The notes under the pieces are model-generated. The model made no database searches, was not told the DNA's origin, and saw nothing but the letters and a program-made list of their open reading frames with translations. Positions 60,607 to 64,000 of a stretch of DNA of 64,000 nt are shown in pieces. The stretch's first letter is position 1. Each line of letters begins with the position of its first letter. This DNA comes from Gastranaerophilus sp944325835. GTDB lineage: Bacteria > Cyanobacteriota > Vampirovibrionia > Gastranaerophilales > Gastranaerophilaceae. A program made the position numbers and the translations under genes. The stretch is from positions 744,001 through 808,000 of the forward strand of contig OZ007029.1 in assembly GCA_963931575.1 (NCBI GenBank), written 5' to 3'.

Positions 60607-61461
60607 TTATCTAATTACCAGCACATCGCATGATACATTGTCACAAACGCGTTTTTCTGTCTGGTTTGAAAATAATTTACTCTTTTTTTCTTCGCTTTTC
60701 CCGTCGAGAATGACTAAATCAATTTCGTTATCCAGAGTGTAATTAATAATTTCGTGCGCGGGAATGCCGGTTAAAATTACACTTCGTGAAGATTGCAGCC
60801 CCATATTGTCAAGAATTTCTTCAAGACCTTTTACGATGCGATATGCATATTTCTTTTGTTCCTGTTCAATCTTTAGGTACCAGTTTGTATCAAGTGTACC
60901 TTCTAAAAATAACAGGTTAGGATTTTCGTTCACAATACAGATATGAATTTCTTTATCTTCAAGGTTAAGTTTTTCCAGTTCCGAGCGGAAATGTTCTGCG
61001 GAATTATTTTTGTCACCGATTGCAAGCAGAACTTTTTTTGTATTATTTCTGTGTTTAGATACATAAACTGAAACAGGAGAAGCGTTCAGTAAATCGTAAG
61101 AAACCGAGCCGAGCCATTTTTGAAGTCCTTTTTTGCCGTGCGAACCGCAAAGAACAATATCGTATTCATTGCTTTCAAGTTCTTCAAGAATTAAATCCGA
61201 AACCCCGCCGCACATTTTTATGGTTCTGCCAATGTTCAGACCTGCTTTTTCAAGTTCTTTTTTTGTATATTCCAGAATATTATCTGCCAGATTGGAACAG
61301 GAAATATTAAAATCGGATTGTTCAACATCAACATCCTCCGGCAAAAAATTCCAGTCAATCACGCAAATGGCATCAATTGCTTCGCGTTTCGACCAGTGTG
61401 AAAAATTATATATAGCGTTGAAACTTATCTTGGATCCGTCTGTACAGAATAAAGCCTTCAT
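60607..61461 (-). CDS. Tandem universal stress protein
   Basis: 284 residues from ATG 61461, which has AAAGGAG 8 nt upstream. Two USP domains: the first ends with GSHGKKGLQKWLGSVSYDLL, the glycine-rich ATP-binding pattern, and PVSVYVS; the second begins near KKVLLAIGDKNNSA and ends VSCDVLVIR, with the pattern only partly kept (DGKSEEKKSKLFSNQTEK). So the first half probably binds nucleotide and the second may not. Role: general stress or energy-state sensing, inferred from the family. Confidence 0.88.
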   Translation of the reverse strand: MKALFCTDGSKISFNAIYNFSHWSKREAIDAICVIDWNFLPEDVDVEQSDFNISCSNLADNILEYTKKELEKAGLNIGRTIKMCGGVSDLILEELESNEYDIVLCGSHGKKGLQKWLGSVSYDLLNASPVSVYVSKHRNNTKKVLLAIGDKNNSAEHFRSELEKLNLEDKEIHICIVNENPNLLFLEGTLDTNWYLKIEQEQKKYAYRIVKGLEEILDNMGLQSSRSVILTGIPAHEIINYTLDNEIDLVILDGKSEEKKSKLFSNQTEKRVCDNVSCDVLVIR

Positions 61462-61577
61462 TAAATTTTCTCCTTTTTCTGCTGACATTTTAATTTATGT
61501 TAAAGATTTTTAAATTACCTGCTCATCTATTTTTTTTATGATATAGTAATTGAATTAGATAGTATGAGTTTTGTAAA

Positions 61578-62189
61578 ATGCCGGCTGAAAATAAGATTAA
61601 TCTAAAAGAATATAAAGAATTAATAGAAACTATAGCAAAGGTTGAATATCAAAAATTTTCTTCATTCAGGCTTATAGAACTGCCTGAACTGGTTAATATC
61701 GGTAATCATACCCTGTATATTCTGTTTAAAAATCATTCTAAAGAAAATTATAATAATACCTATCTGGCAACTGCAATCAAATGGGCTATAAGAAATGAAG
61801 TCAGACGCCGCTATAAATGGTATACTCTCAAAAACAGCCGCAGAAATGCTGTTGAAGATGACGGCGAAAATAATGTAAGAGAAGAGGTTTACAAAACTAT
61901 TTTATCTATTGAAGAGATGCAGGAGGCTGAAGTCCCGACTCAAATCCGCGCTCTTGACAACACGCCGGAAGAAAATATAGAATTAATTGAACTTAAAAAT
62001 GAAATTCTGGAATCAATGAAAAAATTATCGCCGCGTGAGCGTGAACTCATTGAATGTAAGTTCTTCCAGAATAAAAAATTAAAAGATATTTCGGAAGAAT
62101 TTGAGATTTCACAATCGAGAATTTCAAGAATTATCCAGGCGGGGTTGGACAAGATTAAAAAGGATTTGAAAAAACAGGGGATTTTATGA
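61578..62189 (+). CDS. Sigma-70-like factor (regions 2 and 4)
   Basis: 203 residues. NTYLATAIKWAIRNEVRRRYKW resembles region 2.3-2.4, and LSPRERELIECKFFQNKKLKDISEEF with SQSRISRIIQAGLDKIKKDL is a typical region 4 helix-turn-helix. Region 2.1-2.2 before it is diverged. No region 1 or 3 and no anti-sigma gene nearby. The start lacks a ribosome site. Its stop overlaps the gcvPB start (ATGA), so the two are co-translated. It could be an alternative sigma factor of the group 3/4 kind, with targets unknown. Confidence 0.85.
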   Translation: MPAENKINLKEYKELIETIAKVEYQKFSSFRLIELPELVNIGNHTLYILFKNHSKENYNNTYLATAIKWAIRNEVRRRYKWYTLKNSRRNAVEDDGENNVREEVYKTILSIEEMQEAEVPTQIRALDNTPEENIELIELKNEILESMKKLSPRERELIECKFFQNKKLKDISEEFEISQSRISRIIQAGLDKIKKDLKKQGIL

Positions 62190-63616
62190 AGACGGTATTT
62201 GAAAAGAGCAACGGGGTTTTAGGTGTATCTCTAACGGATGAAAAATATGATACAGGGTTTATGAAAAATGTGGAATTGAGAACTTCCGATATAGGTCTGC
62301 CTCAGATGAGCGAACTGGAAGTCTTAAGACATTATAAAGAACTTTCCGACAGAAACTTTTGTATTGAAAAAGGTTTTTATCCGCTCGGTTCGTGTACTAT
62401 GAAATATAATCCTAAGGTTAACGAACTGCTTGCAAACCTTGACGGCTTTTCAAATCTTCACCCTCTGGCTGCGGATGAGGATTGTCAGGGCGCTCTGGAA
62501 TTAATGTATAAATTGCAGGAAAAACTTAAAATCGTGACCGGAATGGACGCTGTCACATTACAGCCGGCAGCCGGTGCACACGGCGAATTGACCGGTATGA
62601 TGATTATTAAAAAATATTTTGAAAATATCGGAGAAAAAAGATCTAAAGTTATCATTCCGGATTCCGCTCACGGAACGAACCCTGCAAGCGCTGATATGTG
62701 CGGGTTTGAAATCGTTTCTGTTAAGTCTGATGACAAAGGACAGGTTGACGTCGAGGCATTGAAGGAGCTTTTGACGCCTGATGTTGCGGCAATTATGATG
62801 ACTAATCCGAATACACTCGGAATTTTTGAGGAAAACGTTCTTGAAATTTCTGAATTGATGCACAAAAACGGCTCGCTTTTGTACTATGACGGGGCAAATT
62901 TTAACGCAATTATGGGACATTCAAATCCTAAATTAATGGGATTTGATGTTGTTCACCTGAATCTTCACAAAACATTTGCGACCCCTCACGGTGGCGGAGG
63001 CCCCGGTGCAGGCCCTGTTGGTGTCGTTGCAAAACTGAAGGACTTTTTGCCGGCGCCTGTTATTGCCTTTGACGGACAAAAATATTTCAGAAATTATAAT
63101 ATTCCGCATTCAATCGGGCAGGTTAAAGCATTTTACGGAAATTTCGGAGTGCTTGTAAGAGCTTATGCCTACATCCTGATGATGGGTGAAAACCTCAAAA
63201 AAGCCAGCGAAAATGCCGTTCTTAACGCAAACTATATTAAAGAAAAACTTAAAGGTGCGTATAAGCTTCCTTATGACGTTCCATGCATGCACGAATTTGT
63301 GCTTTCAGGCGACTGGCAGAAGGAAGAAAGCGGCGTTTCCACCCTGAATATTGCCAAACGAATTATGGAAAACAATATTCACCCGCCAACGATTTATTTC
63401 CCTCTGATTGTTCACGAGGCTATTATGATTGAGCCTACAGAGACTGAATCAAAAGAACGATTAGACGAATTTATTGATGTAATGTTAAAAATTGCCGATG
63501 AGGCAAAAAATAATCCGGAAAGGGTTAAAGCAGCGCCTCTGACAACTCCTGTCACAAAAATTGATGAAACGCTGGCGGCACGCAAACCGGATTTAAAATT
63601 TAAACAAGAAAGTTAA
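62186..63616 (+). CDS. gcvPB: Glycine dehydrogenase (decarboxylating), subunit 2
   Basis: PLP-binding half of the two-subunit P-protein of the glycine cleavage system. 476 residues. LGSCTMKYNPKVNE, LQPAAGAHGELTGMMI and the PLP-lysine segment HLNLHKTFATPHGGGGPGAGPVGV are intact. The other half (gcvPA), and gcvT and gcvH, would normally precede it but are not present; a sigma-like gene takes that place. Confidence 0.95.
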   Translation: MKTVFEKSNGVLGVSLTDEKYDTGFMKNVELRTSDIGLPQMSELEVLRHYKELSDRNFCIEKGFYPLGSCTMKYNPKVNELLANLDGFSNLHPLAADEDCQGALELMYKLQEKLKIVTGMDAVTLQPAAGAHGELTGMMIIKKYFENIGEKRSKVIIPDSAHGTNPASADMCGFEIVSVKSDDKGQVDVEALKELLTPDVAAIMMTNPNTLGIFEENVLEISELMHKNGSLLYYDGANFNAIMGHSNPKLMGFDVVHLNLHKTFATPHGGGGPGAGPVGVVAKLKDFLPAPVIAFDGQKYFRNYNIPHSIGQVKAFYGNFGVLVRAYAYILMMGENLKKASENAVLNANYIKEKLKGAYKLPYDVPCMHEFVLSGDWQKEESGVSTLNIAKRIMENNIHPPTIYFPLIVHEAIMIEPTETESKERLDEFIDVMLKIADEAKNNPERVKAAPLTTPVTKIDETLAARKPDLKFKQES

Positions 63617-63625
63617 TGTGAAATT

Positions 63626-64000
63626 ATGAAAGAACAAAAAAAGATAAAAGTAGCTTTCCCGCATATGGGAAATATATACATTGCCTGGTCCTCGGTACTT
63701 AGAAAAATAGGTATTGAGCCGTTTATTCCGCCGTATACCAGTAAGAAAACGCTTTCTCTCGGCACGAAACATTCGCCGGAAGCTATCTGTCTGCCATATA
63801 AATTAATTCTAGGCAACTTTATTGAAGCAATTGAGGGCGGAACCGATTACGTTGCTATGATTACCTCTCCGGGTATCTGCCGTCTGGGTGAATACGGCGG
63901 CTGCATTGACAATGCCCTTAAAGATATGGGTTATCAGGCAAAATATATTGAATTGCGTCTGTATGACGGTATTAAAGGTATGTATGACTTTTTAAAACGG
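63626..64000 (+). CDS. CoA-dehydratase-activase-like protein (DUF2229 type), 5' part only
   Basis: 125 residues visible, cut by the window end. FPHMGNIYIAWSSVLRKIGIEPFIPPYTSKKTLSLGTKHSPEAICLPYKLILGNFIEAIEGG and TSPGICRLGEYGG match the start of proteins related to 2-hydroxyacyl-CoA dehydratase components, with cysteines (C in EAICLPYK and GICR) placed to hold an iron-sulfur cluster. These occur in strict anaerobes. The true substrate cannot be told from this fragment. It follows gcvPB by 9 bp, so is probably in its operon. Confidence 0.75.
   Translation, partial: MKEQKKIKVAFPHMGNIYIAWSSVLRKIGIEPFIPPYTSKKTLSLGTKHSPEAICLPYKLILGNFIEAIEGGTDYVAMITSPGICRLGEYGGCIDNALKDMGYQAKYIELRLYDGIKGMYDFLKR

Overview
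The window is AT-rich, gene-dense chromosome from a Gram-negative anaerobe. LPS synthesis (kdsB), a two-subunit acetyl-CoA carboxylase (accA, accD), an outer-membrane chaperone, glycogen synthase, a clostridial-type NADP alcohol dehydrogenase and a DUF1566-type prepilin fit a gut-dwelling non-photosynthetic cyanobacterial relative (Melainabacteria/Vampirovibrionia, probably Gastranaerophilales). This placement rests on gene content and style and was not tested by phylogeny. I see no rRNA, prophage, insertion sequence or CRISPR array; there is one tRNA (Gln).

Layout. 1-8.9 kb: transketolase C-terminal subunit, a HEAT-like protein, a frameshifted prepilin beside palindromic repeats, the operon accD-accA-prmA-kdsB, divergent thrB, and a coiled-coil protein. 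9-15.3 kb: nadB-nadC, a phosphoribosyltransferase-like protein, rpsL-rpsG with its own promoter, and an HNH-like gene with a C10 tract. 15.3-27.6 kb: M20 peptidase, mutS2, several unknown proteins, an OmpH-like chaperone, alcohol dehydrogenase, tRNA-Gln, gmk-coaBC-nif3 and a soluble histidine kinase. 27.8-39.2 kb (minus strand): a peptide ABC transporter without ATPases, glgA, an 1180-residue zinc-ribbon/TPR protein and a Ski2-like helicase. 39.4-46.3 kb: lytic transglycosylase, nadD-yqeK, a HerA-like protein with a PcrA-type Tudor tail, def-fmt-aroH, and two small secreted proteins. 46.4-64 kb: mnmG, a 1421-residue GH13 protein, dnaX, LD-carboxypeptidase, uvrA, a membrane protein, a stress protein, a sigma-like factor with gcvPB, and the start of a CoA-dehydratase-activase-like gene.

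Three kinds of structure cut across the genes. First, a modular hairpin repeat of 118-232 bp occurs four times in the same orientation. It begins TGTCCGAGAAAG and ends GAACTGCTTTAATT or GAACTGCTTTATTT, and its first stem keeps pairing despite sequence changes. One copy appears to be the 5' leader of the M20 peptidase gene. Second, six otherwise unrelated proteins without Sec signals share a short N-terminal F-G or F-K-G motif (VNFG, PNFG, VNFS, LAFKG, LSFKG). Third, several genes (mutS2, mnmG, uvrA, the peptide-binding protein) have a -10 box ending exactly 6 nt before ATG and no Shine-Dalgarno sequence, which predicts leaderless mRNAs.

The genes work together mainly in NAD synthesis (nadB, nadC, nadD), fatty acid initiation (accA, accD), start-methionine processing (def, fmt), glycogen/alpha-glucan turnover (glgA, GH13) and DNA maintenance (mutS2, uvrA, dnaX).
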